This document shows positions 24,784 through 40,100 of a DNA stretch of 64,000 nt, piece after piece (the stretch's first letter is position 1; the number at the start of each line of letters is the position of its first letter). The stretch comes from Lumbricus rubellus (taxonomy: Eukaryota > Annelida > Clitellata > Crassiclitellata > Lumbricidae): the NCBI GenBank assembly GCA_945859605.1, contig OX243815.1, forward strand, positions 21,389,311 to 21,453,310. The letters run 5' to 3'. The position numbers and the translations under genes were made by a program. A model generated the notes under the pieces. It had not been told where the DNA came from and made no database searches. It saw only the letters and a program-made list of their open reading frames with translations.

Positions 24784-25103
24784 TTATTCGGTCAGTGCAG
24801 TAAGTAAGTACGTCAGTCTTGACTTGCCTGGTGTACTTTGTTCATATGCTGTTGAATACTCGAATACAGGTTGACAAAACGGGTCATACTGATAGAAGAA
24901 GCTGCTGCCATCTGCTGACGACACCAAAGAAGGCGAAGGCGCAGTAGGCATCATGTTAGAACCTGGCATTGATGTTACAGCTGTCATAGATGAAGGCAAC
25001 CGTGGAGCCAGAAAGATCGGCGCTCCTGCCGTCATCGGTGCTCTCAGCATAGGAGAAAGAGCCATTTGACATTGTCCAGGAGCTGTTAGCATTCTTTGAA
25101 CCT
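24784..25103 (-). CDS. QKI: QKI exon 6 (C-terminal tail and stop)
   Basis: Acceptor CTGTTTTACAG. It encodes a Pro/Ser/Ala/Met-rich tail ending [13 protein letters not shown], then [13 protein letters not shown] and TAA at 24786-24784. The sequence CAG|GCAAGT at 24830-24822 could act as a GC donor in phase 1 and cut off the last residues. That is the same place and phase where vertebrate QKI-5, -6 and -7 tails diverge. I found no downstream exon with an HPYQR-like tail by eye. Confidence 0.9.
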
Positions 25104-28100
25104 CTGTAAAACAGAACAACAGTCAGAGCTGCGTACAGATGCACTAAATTGCACTTGATAAAGTCCAGATACAAACACAAATGTTGCTTAACGCTTTACC
25201 CGTTTGCCCCGAGAATATCCGCTGAAAACATGGGCTTAACGGAAAAAATGAAGGGGAAAGGGTTAACGCTATAGCGACGAGTGTATACTAACAGTGACTG
25301 AGAAACCGATGCTGCTCATCGTTAAAGCGTTAAAAACATTGCATGCGGCTGAAGATTTCAGTGCAAAATCATCTTTTTACCTAAGTTATGCCTTATCAGA
25401 TACACGTCAAATAGCAATGTGCTTCATTTCTTCCAGAGGCTCATAAAAGTATTAGTGTTGTGTGCTTGCTTGTATGTGCCTGCGTTAACATAAACATTTG
25501 CAACACCTCCACGACAAGAAAATTATTATAAATTGCTTTTTGTTTACTATTTAAGACCTTCATATACATCACAATAACTTTAATTCAATTTACAACGTTA
25601 TTTTATTATTTTCACAGCTTTTGGTTCCTGAACCAAATTAGTTAAGAAATCCAGTTAGAAATCCTTATGTTCAGCAGCAGAAATCCTCTCTTGAAATAAT
25701 TGTCTCACTGCTAAGTGCCATCCGACAAAATCACTAAACAGCTCAAGAAGAGCTATTAATATAATAGCAACACAATAAAAAAGACAAAAGCAACATCCTG
25801 CACGAAGCTTACAAAGCTAAGCTCTTCATTGGCATCCATTAGAAGGCACTTAGACTTAATATATCTAAATAAAGAAGGGGCAACCTTTGGCTCTAGTTTA
25901 AAATACAGCAACCTGATTAAAGGTGTTAAAATCCTTGTAGGTATCTGATTACTTATTCTATCCAAGTAACCAATGCGGGTAAACATGCTAAATTATGAAA
26001 CATCACGCAGTACCGGTAATATATTGCATGCAGACACGGTAATTGATTCACCCACAGCATTCTAATGCATTTCAATATTACACTGCAATGAGCACATACA
26101 ATTATGATAATACATTACAATGCCAGTGCATAAATCCTTAGAATGGTCATAGGTCACACCATTTAAATGCAACTTCTATTCAAACACAACTTCTATTGCC
26201 CTGGTTGAATGCTAAAACCTACTCATGACGTGTTGTCATATCTAATCTTTGTAAATTCAGTTACTCAGAGTGATTCTTTTCAGAGTTGTCAAAGGGTTGA
26301 TGTCATTTTCAGTCACTTGTTCTCACATCAGGTACGTTACCATCAAACTTGGTCAGATTGGCCTGGTTGTTTGCAAAGCACACTTCAATATAGCATCTCC
26401 AAATTCCAACACTGTGAAATGAAGAAAATTTATGACTCCACTAGTCAAGCCAGTGACTTCAGAAATGGTCTGAAATCTTTGCATTCATGAGGAAGTTTCT
26501 GTTGGCTCTGAGGAAGTCTCAAACACAAACCTGCCATCACCCCAGAATAAGCGTATCTACCATCTCCTACCGAGTGTCACGTGCTTTAAATAATGGCAAT
26601 ATAAAAATTAATCAATAAATGATGACCACATTTGAAAACAAATCCAAGAGTACATTGTGCTGTTCCTGTCAATGTAATAAAGCTCTGTATAACTAATCGT
26701 ATGAGGCAAAATAACTGCGCATTGAATGATCGAATCAAAACGATCTGTAGCTGGATGAGATGTCATGAAGAGTGAAAGGCGATTGACTTACGAGGTGCAG
26801 CAACGAATGTCACAGTATTGTCTCTGTATGTGCCGTTCATAATCGCCAGTTCCATCAGCTGAAGTTTCTTCAAGTCATCTTCTCCGTCAGCCTAATTATA
26901 ATTAAACACGCAAATATTCAAATTCTCACAAATATTCAAAGTTGTTTCTAAACATTTTGTGACCATAGCATGCAACACAAATACAGATATCTAGAACAAT
27001 AAATTAGGGCAAAAATAAGGCTTTATATGTGCAACACATGCTTAACTGCTTGTTCAGTTCAAACCCAATGATCTGAGATTTTTATACAAGATTTAACCAA
27101 TAACTGTGAGCCATACATCATCAACTGCATCAGCAAAACAACTGCTGCAATCGAAAAGTAGGCCTAAGCATGTAAGCAGCTGACAAGCAAGCAAATGTTA
27201 CGAGGCACTTAACGTGATAAATCTACTTCCTTTTCACATAGACTTAATTATCCGTACCGGTACATGTGTTAATCTAATTACAATGCTGTACTGATGGGGC
27301 AGGATGCATTAATAGCAGAGCCATGTTACAAGGTAAGTTTACTATTATAGCTACAAACATCAGGCTTCTCTTTCCAACAGCAGGAAATACTTGCATCTGT
27401 GCAAATAGAGAGCTCTTAAAACATTTCCTCAATGTAAAGAAACATTAGAAGCCCAGTTCTAAGCAAACCTTATTTGAACAGTTATGTAGGGCAGCAGTAC
27501 ATATGACGAACAAAATGAAGAGGTTCCAACTGCGCAAATGCATACACATTTAAGCTGCATGCTGTAACATTGTCCATGGTGAAATGGTATGCCGTACAAT
27601 AAGACTTGCTTTTATTGTATTAGAGAAGAACTTAACAGCCACTCAGATATATAACATCTCTTGGAGGAATAGCTTGTTTATTGCCAATGCACATAAACAC
27701 CCAATGAAAATCTATTCCTAACTGATGCCGCATATGAGCTATTCGATCGAACGTGTTTCTGACTGCCCTACATGTTTACCTAACCAAGAGAAGTAAATCC
27801 TGACCATTATGCCTCTTCAATTAGTCATCTAGTGTTTCTCGTATTCTATTCCTATTCCAATCGGTTGAATCAACGCTTAACGATGACGGTGCAACTTTTA
27901 CAAGTCAAACAATCTTGGCTAAAGACTAACAGTCCTGTTATTAACAGCTCTAAACATAGAATGCTATGATCTCCAATGTTCAAACATTCAAAGCAAATGA
28001 ACATCCAGTACAAGGAACACAACAGATGTCATTAGTTGGGATATGTAATTAATCAGAAATCATAGTTAATAAGTGACTTAAGATATCCTTAGTTTTGGAT

Positions 28101-31100
28101 CTTACCAGCCATGCCGATATTAATCAGTAACTATAGCCACCTTTAGCTTATCAGACCTTAATATTAATCTGCAACTAAATAAACTGGCAATTTAGACACT
28201 GCAGGTGATACACGTATTTAAAGTATAATTATTACCTTTTGCAATAATCTTGGCTATATACTTGATTGATTAAAGAACGCAGGTAAATAAATGGCCAAAG
28301 TACAAATGGCAAAGGTATTCATGAGCATCCGGACAACTACCTCTTATTCACACTTGCCAACAGATCCAGTAACTACAGAGTATAACAACAACCTTGGGCA
28401 AATTGTTTGCACACAACGGCTCCTTTCATCATGCTGCAAGCAATATCTGCAGCAGGTCAAAGTGGCAGAAGAAAATGCCAAGTTTACGACAATGTAGATG
28501 CCAAGATAACACAATACACAAATAAAAGCACAGCCAAAGATAATGGGCAAAACTAGTTCTGGTCCAATGAGTCAAGTAATGGAGTATTGTAAAAAATATA
28601 TACAATTAAAACTATAAAATTCCTGTGTGTCTTATCCCTTCATCAACTGGAAACAAAAAATCTATATCACCATGGCAAAATACGCCTTTAGTTTTTAATA
28701 TATAATGAGACTGCAATTTATTAACCAGCAACAAAAAGTTACACGTTAATACCAGCCATTAACGAAAGCTACATTTAGTTTTAGATATTATCACATACAG
28801 TTTTGAGATTTGTAAATAGAAAATACAGGTAACCTAACATAGACTATAATCACGTTCTCCACAAACCTCACGAAACTGCTAAATCATCACCATATGTATG
28901 CTCAAACTCCTCCCTTTGAAAACCCTGGTAACAGCCATGCAAGTAACGAACATCTTGTGTGGCTTCATAGCAGCAGAATCTAAGAGCTCTTGCCAGACAA
29001 CATTGCAAGGCTGTTACTGCGCATGTAACTGTCAAAAGAGCAGCTCTCACAGTCAATCACAAATGCCAAGAAATGGGCTCAGACACAGGATGGTAACTTC
29101 CATCCTTGTTTAGCATCAGAGATGAAGCAAAAATAGACTGACAATGCCTAAATCATAACTTATTATGCGCATCTGGGCTTCTTAAGACGTTCAGGAACAT
29201 GAGACGACAGAAATACTAAACTGCCAGTTAAGCTTGACTGGCGGGAGAATAATGGGCCACAGGTTCTACTCTAACTGAAAGGAGGTTGGGTGGGGTGGGT
29301 GGGGGTGGTAGGGTATGCATGCAGTCAACAGTTCATCATCGGCTGATCTGTTGTGATGTTTCCTGCATCAGCTCCAGCCGACATCTGCGAGCATTTATCA
29401 TCATAATCATTTCAAAATGGAAAATACCAGGAATGTTTCTAAGCCAAGGTAACATAAAATTGATGGATTGATGGCGACTGCTTCTGCTTTCAGTTAAACC
29501 TGGGAAAGAAATACACTTTCTGTCTTTCAGCTGTTGCCTTTCTCACGCCTATGCTACCAGGTTTACTACGCCTCCTAGCCTCCTCACCGGTTCAAGCCCA
29601 CTGCATACGAAACCCAGAACAAACATTCCAAATATATGCACAGCCAGCAGCAATGGACAATGAACCTATATAGCCTAAACCAAACTCAAACCCAAGCCAC
29701 AGAGCTAGACTTCGCTACTGAAGATAAGCTCAGTTTTTAAACAAACAAGGAAACTAAAAAAACAGCTGACGAGTAACCAAATATTTTAATTAGCTCCTAA
29801 TTTTTGCTTGTGAATGCAGTCGTTGTGAGTCATTTTTTACCAGGACCTATAGTAATCAGAGATCAGTGACAGGGCTTACAAACACAAACACTCTGCTGTG
29901 CACAAGGATTATATTTTCAGTCTGAACTCAGCCTGGGACAGCTCAAGTGCTGCGGCAAAAATTGATGGCAGAATATCACTGGAATAAAAAACCAGTTTCC
30001 GAATAAACCATTCTACCATTGAGAGAAGTATCCTGCTGAGCAGGAAGTGGTAGTAAATTCCATATGTGTGGACCACTGTGCAACAGACATGGAAACCACA
30101 GGTCTTGTTCCTTTGACACAATGGGACATACAACTGGCCACACAGTAAGCAAAACTTAAGATTGTCCTGGTGGGATGAAACGTTAACAAGCTGAATACAC
30201 AATGTCATGCCAGGAAGGCTGATTGGTGATAGACCATGAAGCATTTTGCATATACAAGAAAAGCAACTTTGGACTGAATCCATACTAGGAAATAGAAAGA
30301 AGTTGATATTTTAAAATAAAATATTTACAGACTTTATGTTGCCCTTTTGTATAAGACACAGTTAAACAAAAACAGCAGTTTCTTTGTAAAAAATCACAGC
30401 ATACAACACACTGGCAGGCAAAGACAGTGCTCACCCTTTTACAGATGAACAAATGCGTATAAGCAAGTGTGCTACTGCTTGCTATAAATAATGACTGTTC
30501 TGAAGTGTAATAAAGGCGACAAGTACTAAAAAATTAGTATTGGATTGCAGTAGTCCATGTGTGATAGCTTGAGCCGACAGACAACAGCATGCAGCATCAC
30601 GTGTTACTGATCAAAAACTTAGTTTAAGCTGTCCCAGGCTACCACTAGTGATGTCTGTATATCAGACAGTGTATAATGACCCTGAAGTCATACCTCTAAT
30701 TATATAATAGCTAATCAGGGACTAAATAGTGGTTTTTAGCAGACCAATTATCGGTTGTAAAAATCAGATTTTAAACGGATTATCGGCATATTTTTTATTG
30801 GCCTTCTAGAAAATCTGCTGTTCCCAGCTAGGCAGCCTTTAGAAGAAAGATGGCGACCGTTGGGATTCATTGCATTCGACAATGTTTTCGACATAAAAAA
30901 GTATTGCAGAGGTTCTGTAATCAACTTATCTCGTTTAAAAACAGTGAATTTTATATTGATTTTCATTTTTGACATAAAAAATTGTTAAAATTTGACAAAG
31001 CGTGTGATGATGATGCTACATTCGAAGTGCCACATCATGGTACTGTACATCGAGATATATCATACCAGGGGCCAACAGCCTTTTACATATAACAGGCCGC

Positions 31101-34100
31101 ATGTAACGCACGTTTAAAAACAGTGAATTTTATATTGATTTTCATTTTTGACATAAAAAATTGTTAAAATTTGACAAAGCGTGTGATGATGATGCTACAT
31201 TCGAAGTGCCACATCATGGTACTGTACATCGAGATATATCATACCAGGGGCCAACAGCCTTTTACATATAACAGGCCGCATGTAACGCAGTGTTGTAATT
31301 ACCATTAATTTTTTACAATTACCAGCAGTTTGTTCTCACGTTATCACTTAAGTTTATAGTCAGTACAAGTACAATAGTACATGTATACTCACATAACCTT
31401 AACGAAATGACATACATATAACATAATGGTCAGATATGCAATATTGCTACTCACTGCAGGAACAAGTAGCTTCTTAACTTCTTCAACGGCTCTCTTCAAC
31501 TTCAGTTCTGCTCTGTTGCGAGTGTCTTCGACTGTGATGAGAACGTGAAGATCTTCATTTAGGTGCTCCCAGTTCGGTTTACCACGGTTCAGCTCTTCCT
31601 GAAGGTAACAGAACATCATCCACATGAACAACATTACTCTATATATACAGCAGTATCGCAGCACATCCTTTGTTTTCAAAAACAAAATCAAATGCGCAAA
31701 CAAAACTGAAAGTCAAAACGAACAGATCAAGAGAGAACCGCATCGCTAGAAAGATTTGTCCTCGAACATTTATGCACGATACGAAAATTTATAAATTGCT
31801 AATAAAAAATAAACTGGAAACATAAATGTTCCAGTCTACTTGTAGTTCTCAATGCGCACTTCTGAGATTTGTAATGACGGCATTATCAAATTATAGTCAT
31901 ATTGCATTGTAAAAAAGAGAAAATACACAGTATATGAGAAAAGCACACTCCAGTAATAGTCAATCATTACCTTGGTTCAAAAGAATAACGGATGTAACTG
32001 AACAGTACATAGTTTGTAGAACAGACATGTTATTGCATATTAAAACTTCGTTTCTTATGAACACAGTTCAAAAGAATTTCAAGAAACTGCTATCTTACTT
32101 TTTGTCTGTCTCTCATGGAGCCCTTTCCTCTAACCATAATCTTGCAACCTGTGTCCTGTTCGAGCTGTTTAGCCGTCATTCCTCGTGGTCCAAGTATCCT
32201 TCCAACAAAATTGAACTACAAGTGAAAGAAACAATTTAATTACTATAAATTCACTAATACAAAACATTATTACCCAGATAACCGATAAGCCACTTCCATC
32301 TCTTTAGGAAGGAATGACAGGGTCTATGGAAACATGTTACACATGCACATGCTATGTGAAGCAAATACTTTCAGTGTACTCTTAAACTTTGAATTCGTTA
32401 ATTTCCAATGTCATTCTGATTGTGTTATGTTTGGGTGATCCGCAATTATCATGCAACCACTTTTGGTCAATGCAAGACACGGCAATGGTACTAAATCATG
32501 TGAAATTCTAAGGCTTTCCTATGTGAGATTAACATTTATGACCCTACACAAGATCCTATAGATGTTATTTCCAGTTCAACGAAAATATTCTAAAATCATA
32601 ACCAACATCAAAGATAAACAAGCATCAATGCAACAGTTTGCAGCATTGTATGAATTTAAAACTGACACAAAGATGAGCCAGTCAGAGAATCATCCAATTA
32701 TATTAATTTACAAAGTTTAAAAATTCCTCTGCCATTGCTTTCTTGATCAGCTATTTCTGTATTTATATTTATCAGTTACTTCTCAGTACTACTCTGTTTA
32801 GCATAAATGTCTCCAACTAGTATCACACTTATGCAGCTATTTTAAGGCAGAGATACTCAATGTATCAGAGATAGATCAAGAGAGTCATGTCAACAATCCT
32901 AAACATAAGTCCTCATAGATTATGTAAATTTATGCTAATGCAGCAATATTATTGCCTGTGGAGTAAAGCCATTGCTCTATATACAAGCAGCAGACTTTAT
33001 GCACCATTGCTAATACCCCACTCATGTAAACAGCGATAGTCCTGCATGCGTCTAGCCCTGACCCTAGGCACAGGGCAGCCTACACAAATCCACAGTCAGA
33101 CAGACATGCTGACAGATAGGATGAAATATGTTGGTCCAAGGGTAGAAAAGGGTGCTGCTGCAGCCAAGTCAGCCAGCTGTTAATAATTAGCTTCCTTCAT
33201 TCCCTCTAAAGGATATTCCCAGCATCTTCGCCTCCATCTTGCATCTTACATCCGAACAGACATTCTGCTCCTGAAATTTCAAGTGGGATTCAAAATGGAA
33301 GCTAAATTTTAGAATAGAAGCTATGGCGTTGGTAATTTCTTTCTTGCAGTGATGCCGCTATAGATTTCTCATGCCTTACCATTTGAACTCTTTTCACTCC
33401 CCTGTAACTTAAACATTCGGTACACTCCATAAATCTCAATGGCATTTAGTTATCCATATCAGTGATTGCAATTTATCCCACCTACTTATTCATATATCCA
33501 ATGCTCACAACTGTGCGAATTATTCCTGTTTAAGGCAAACATACTCTTAATATCATAGCTATTCATTTACTTAATTAATTGATAAGTTGAACACAAAATA
33601 CATTTATTCACCAGGATTATCTTCCTTTATCTCGAGTTATTCTGAACAACAAGAGATAAAAAAGGAATCTGTGAGTTGCTGCGTCTAATTTTACATGTTG
33701 GAAAATGGTGCTCACTAACGAGAATATATTCCCCTAAAGAAGGTGGCCCTACCTTTACACAAACCCCAAGGTAATTATGACCAAAGAGAGCTACCAAATT
33801 CATATTTTTCATCTCCAAGGATAAGGACAGGCTTAACTAGTCTTCTATTCCAGCCTCCGTTTCTGGTTGAAATTTTAATCACAATTGTTATGGTGACCAT
33901 TTTATGGTCAACAACAAAATCCCGTCCACTCATATCCATCCTTAAATGGGTCAAAATCTATAAACTCCACTTATTTTAGTGAAGTTCATATTCAAGTAGA
34001 TTCAATTCAATAAAAAAAAAACTTGAATACAGATAAAGAATAGCAGAGCACAGTCTTTTAAACCAAAACTGATGGACAGCCATGGGTATACGCAGCTTTA

Positions 34101-37100
34101 GCACTTTCAATTTCCCTGAATTTGCCACAAAAATGCAATCCATTCCCTCACCATCTACAGTCAGAATTTTTTAACTTATTCTACAGTCGAATTTTCTTGG
34201 AATTACAAGTGGAATGGAAATAAAGGAACAACTTCGTGTTCTAGCGAGGATTCTGAAACTCCCATCTGAGGTTGACAGTCAATTTAACCACTGAATGATC
34301 AAGCAAACTAGAAATTCAAGAAAGCAGGAAGCCCATATACGTTGCATGCAGAAGGATTTGAAACTAATTCTGACCCAGGAATCAATCTCTAGGTGCGCAA
34401 TGTTCGCAGATGCCTTTCTGCAGGAGTGTGTGAAGTAAACCAGACATCAACATATAAAAGTACCGTTAGTATTTTCACAATACCATTTAGGATCCTATAG
34501 CTGAAGCAAACAACAAAAAGCAATGATGGCAGTACCATCTTGGAAGGCTCAGCATACAAAGGTAAAATCCAGGAAAAGCAGATGGAGTGGCTCTTTATTG
34601 GACAACCACATTGAATCCCTTAAAAGACGTAGTTCTCCAATGAATCATGCATGGGTTCCATCCATTCAATCTCTCCAACACACTCCAGCCTTTCCAGCTC
34701 CAAGCACCATGAGTTTCCAGTGCAAGTGATTCCATAACCTTTCCATAGACGATACATGGTTGACATTATCACTTTTTGTGTTGATGGTGAGATACTTGGA
34801 AAGTGTTCAGCGACTGTTGAACATCAAGTACTATTCAAGTAATCATATTTCAACTCATCAAGCAATTTTCAACCTTCCTTGACAAATGAAAGAACGTCCA
34901 GCATTTTTGGTCTATGCATATCTGCTCTGTTCAGCAATGTTTAGAAAATATCAATCAGCAAATTGTGGCTTTAATACCTGCGGGCCCATATTTCATCCAT
35001 AAGCCAGACAATGAAGCTCTCTGTCATCAGCATTTTAGCCATTTTATTTTTTTAGTTTTTAGCCCAAACCATGAGATTGTCTCCCAGAACACAAACCAGA
35101 AGCACAAGGCAAATGTTTCAAAACTAGCAATCATCCTCATAAGTATCCATGAAGATTATCATAATTTGATTATCACTAGTTATCATTAGCACATTTAACA
35201 TACCAAATACATCAGTTAACTGTTAAAATAAAAGCCAGAATTAAAAACATGTTAACAGGATGAGATATATGATTAAGCTAACATCAGCAAATAATTATAT
35301 GCAACAGGTGCAAAGTGAGCATGATCAGAAAAAAACAAGCACCAGACACCTTAACTCTGATGCATGCAAATTTTATGAACAAGGTAAAAATTGATAAATC
35401 AAGCGTTGTGTACTTACATCCGGGTATTCTCTGACAGGTACTAGCAATTTTTCTGACAGAGAGACAGTGGGTCCATATGGCTCTGCCAAGCGCAGTGGCT
35501 CTATGTTAGTATTGAGGTGAAATAAGTTGCCACGAACTTTGTTAATTTCTGAAAAGCAGAAAGTATTTTAGTTCTGAATTACAGAGCTAAGGTAACTAGA
35601 AGTTAGACAGGTTAACTGAAAAGTGTAAGCATCATGAAAAAGTTTTTTTAACTTTAGCCATAGTACTGTTAGTATTAGGATCTTATATACAAAGCAAGCA
35701 TGCAAAACCGAATAACATTTACTTTAAAGCCCAGTAAAATCAGCTTTAGCTATTAAAGTCATTTTGAAATCACAATGCAATTATACAATAGGGAAGTTGT
35801 ACATCAAAACAATCACTCATTACATTTGATATTTTAATATGCAGCCGAAGCCGCAGAGCTTTTAAAAGTGCAACCAGCAGATGCAAACCACTACGACAAC
35901 TACGTGCAAAACAGAAAAACAATAGCAGCACTTCCTGGTTAAAAGTATCAATTCAATTTCACTCTTTGTAATTTATTACATCTCTGAACTTCATAGTCAT
36001 AGCATTCTGCATATATTTTTCTAAACTGATATCTTTGTTATAAATAAGTTCTATTGAGATGGGATGATATCTCATTATATTATAAATAATATCGAAAGAA
36101 ATGACTAAGTGACTCCTATGTTGGCGAGTTTTACATTGAAATAAATGAATTTAAATCCACTGGTATACATAGGAAATTATGCCAATGGAATCACTGGTTA
36201 ACCACATTCTCAAATGCCAAATATAACAACACTGATGTGTTAGAGAACAGGATTGAAAATTTAGCAGCTACTTAACAACAGAATTCCATACATACTACTG
36301 AGGAGGAAGAGGAGGAGGAGGTAATCAACTGGGAGAAAGTGCTCATAGCCCCAAGAAAAAAAACCATGGAAAGGATCAAAGCTTATGGACCATAAAAGGA
36401 GCCTTTGAAATGCTCGAGGTTCATATCTTGTGTAGTTTGGCTCCCAAGCTAACAAAGAGTATACTAAGAAGCTCACAAAAGGTCATTTCCACTATAATAT
36501 GCAGTCTGAAGGCTGAAGCAATAGTGCAGCAGTTTTCAAATCCATTTTCATTGTGAAAAGCTAACAATAACTTTACACTTATAAATGTTCTACAGTTCAC
36601 AGTTGGTCAGCAAAAAAGAAATATCTACATAGGCAGCTTGAAAACCAACAAGACTGGTTTTCGTTGTCATGCAAGAAGTTGAAGCCATGAAGCAGTTTAA
36701 AATCTAATGCACCAAAGATGACTAATGTCAAGACTTTACAAAAGGCACCATTGTATACAGAGAGCAAAGCAATTTTATCTTATTATATTAAATGCATCTC
36801 TTATAACAAAGTACTTATCACTCTTACATATCTTTCAGTGCATTTCTAGTTCAAATTCAGCCTTGAACCCAACATTTTAATTTTTGATTAATGTGAAATT
36901 GATTTAATTGCAAACTTAATACAGTAAAAGACATTAGCTCTGAGGCCAAATTACATTCAAATGAGGTGGTCACAAAAATTAACCTAATCTATCCACAGTT
37001 GAAAAATTGTGACGTTGGAAATTTTCCATGTGCATTGCAAACTTGTGTAAAACAGTGAAGTCCATTCAAAGTCAATTATTTCACCATTAATTACAAGAAC

Positions 37101-40100
37101 AAGAATAGATCAGTCATATTTGTTCGAATCATTATTTATAGAAACTTGAGAAATGGCAGAGACAAAGACCTAAAACAGTGATTTGTTTCAATTTAAGTGG
37201 ATTATTCATGACCATGATAAGGAAAGTGAATCAAGTTTAGAATATGATTTTAGTAATCTGAACACAAAGAGTAAATTTGAAGAATTTCACATGTTTATGA
37301 CTTAGCAGGACCAAGAGTACTGACAGTACCATTCGACTCACACTAAGGATATCTGACTTTTCAAACAATAATGAACACAACCCAATGTTCAAGTAATGTC
37401 GGTCAACGTAACGTCAAATAGACTATGGTCTTGCCAATCTCTGATAAAAAGGTTGGTGAAAAATAAATAAAAATGCATTTCATAAACATCCGAAAAGTTT
37501 TTTCCCAGTTTTATAGTACTGAGAGTCTGAGACCATTGCTCATATTGTAATTGAATGCAACAGTTCTGTTAACAATTTCATAGCAAAAATGTAGAGCTTC
37601 AAGCACTAAGTACAAGCATTGTCTGTGTGTAAACAACGCAGACAAGCGTGGGTGGATTTATCAATTTTCTTCTTCTGCTCTAGGAATTGTAAAAATGCCT
37701 CAGCACTCTGAAAAACACAACTTTCCCAGGAAATACATGTCTAGCTTGAGATCTATCACAATGACACACAAGAAGTTATAGCTAACTTAGAGGTACTTCA
37801 CTTAATTGGCAATGCCCTTTCTTCCTCCCTGCCCTAGTGTACCATGACCATATAATATGAAATTCAATGCTTGTACCTAACATACTGATCAGTGACCATT
37901 GGAGATTTCAGAATCATCCGAAATGGAGAAGCAAGTGTTGACTAAAGCAACATTGGTGTATTCAAAAAAGATGGACTTACTTAGCAAATTAGATGTGAAA
38001 AGGCAGTCATCTGATAGATAGGCTTAGCTCTAACCTAACAACACTGAAGAAATGTACTACTGGTAATAACAAACAATTTATTGAAATTGTTGACAAAATG
38101 TAAACAACAATTTGATAAAATACATATAATCACACCATCATATTTCACCTGTCACCTGAAAAATACAAGCACATACAAACAAAAATACATGACAGGCTTG
38201 TTAAAAATTCATACATAAAAAATTTGCATGATCACACATAAACTTCGACCTTCAGTGACAATTTTGACCCTTATGAAGTTAAATGGACCATCGTCCAAAT
38301 GAACCACAGCATGGCAGTGACCAGGACAAGTGGGAAAATATCTGGAATTTAACAGTACCGAGAATCTTGACAAAACAGCCATACATCTAAACTTTTGACA
38401 TCTAAAACCTTTAATAGCATAACCATCACTAATACAATAGAACATGGACTCGTTCATTACTTAATAGTAGTTCTCAGAATAGAATAAGTCTCAGAAGGCA
38501 TCAAAATGACCTTAGCTTGCTAATTGTGCCCAATGCCCATGACTGATTTCAGACATGTCATATTAAGGAGGAAGGCATGTGCTGACACGTCAACTTCCAT
38601 TGATATTCTGATTGCCAGCTTTTCAGACCAATGAGCTAGAAGGATAAGGACCTACAATCCTACATACTAAGTGGAAATGACACAAGCCAATGAAGGTAGG
38701 GAGGGATGGTTGGATGCTCTTTTCAGCCACAGCAACGCGTGGCCGGGTACGCTAGTTATATACATAAGTATCATAAACGGTTACTCAACATATATAAACA
38801 TCTTGTCTTGCGCAATTACCAAATTATTAAATTCAGAGAGTTATTGCCTGATATCATTGGTAATTCACTGATAAGTGGATAATTAACTGTCCTTTCAATG
38901 CGTGTATCATTTAATTTTGTCATCTTTCGGATGTAAGTCAATGCAGTTTCGGTTTCGGCTAAATGTCAGCTCCAAATGATGCCGTGCATTGCTGACCATT
39001 TCTGATCTGTTAGGGGTTGCTCAATAGTACATTTAACTTTTCATGGGCCTGTCATGCTGACAGCGCTTCTGAATAGCTCTGCTGTGAGAAGCGCTTTACA
39101 AATGTTTTATTACATTAGATTAGATTAGTACATTGTTTAATATGCTGAGCTGTCAATTCAATCAATTGAGAGGTCATGATTTGAATCCCCACCAATTTCT
39201 CTCAAGATATCTGGTCCAGTTGGGTCCCAAGTCAACTCAGCTATATAATAAGTAGACTTCTTTTAGAACACGAGTAGGAAAAGGACAGGACTGGCCCCTC
39301 ATATGACGAGGCTAAAAAATCATGAAGTCACTGGTCACTAACATTTCATATTATCCAAGCCTGCCCAAGGGCAAGCTTAAGGGACTGCAATCTTATGGCT
39401 CCTCAAGCTCTGTTCAAGTTCAGCAACCTAAACGTTAGTGTATATATGCTAGTAACTGCTAAATAGATGGGAGGTCATAAACAGAATAAGCGCCTCCTAT
39501 TCTGATGCTCTCCAAACTCAGAGCTTAGTGCTCTGGCAAAATATCAAAGTTCAGCCAAAGTCTAACACCCTGGCTGCCAGGGACGTGTCAGCACATCCTA
39601 AATTTGGTTAAGCTCAAATGTCACGCTGTGTATAGATGTCCTCTAGGTAGACTATTCACAGTTGTCTCAGCATCACAGTAATACATCCTTCTGCTTACTG
39701 GTAATGATGGTCATGTGATGCATTAATTTTTTGGCATTGTATATAGTGAATAGAAATGGAATTAATGGAGCATCCAAGGTCACATCAGGCTTATAAGCCA
39801 CCTTGGTAGAAGTGATTTGCAGTGAATATAACTAACTGAAATGAATTATTTGAAAAGGAAAATGTATAATGTACAGGAATTGAAAAGACATTGCTCGAAA
39901 CTTAGGAGACATGCGGTCAGATCGTGAAAAAATCAGACAGAATTTTCTACAATCTATACTTAAAGCATCCATGGCAGAGGCGTAGCGACCGCCCTCCGTA
40001 CCCTCCAACCGGAGGGGGTCCCGCAAGGAAAGGGCCTCCCTAACAGTGGTAAAAACTTGCAAGTTATAATTAGGCATTTGACATTTATTGACGCTATTGC

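Larger units (their letters stand above)
26892..31454 (-). other. QKI intron 4
   Basis: GTGAGT donor at 31454, TTAG acceptor at 26892. It contains a G-rich quadruplex-prone run (29282-29311) and a perfect 179-bp tandem duplication (30932-31289). No embedded gene was recognised. Confidence 0.85.

Noticed and set aside
39150..39200. Possible functional tRNA gene near GATTTGAATC
   Set aside because: Only a weak B-box resemblance; no acceptor stem or anticodon arm could be drawn.
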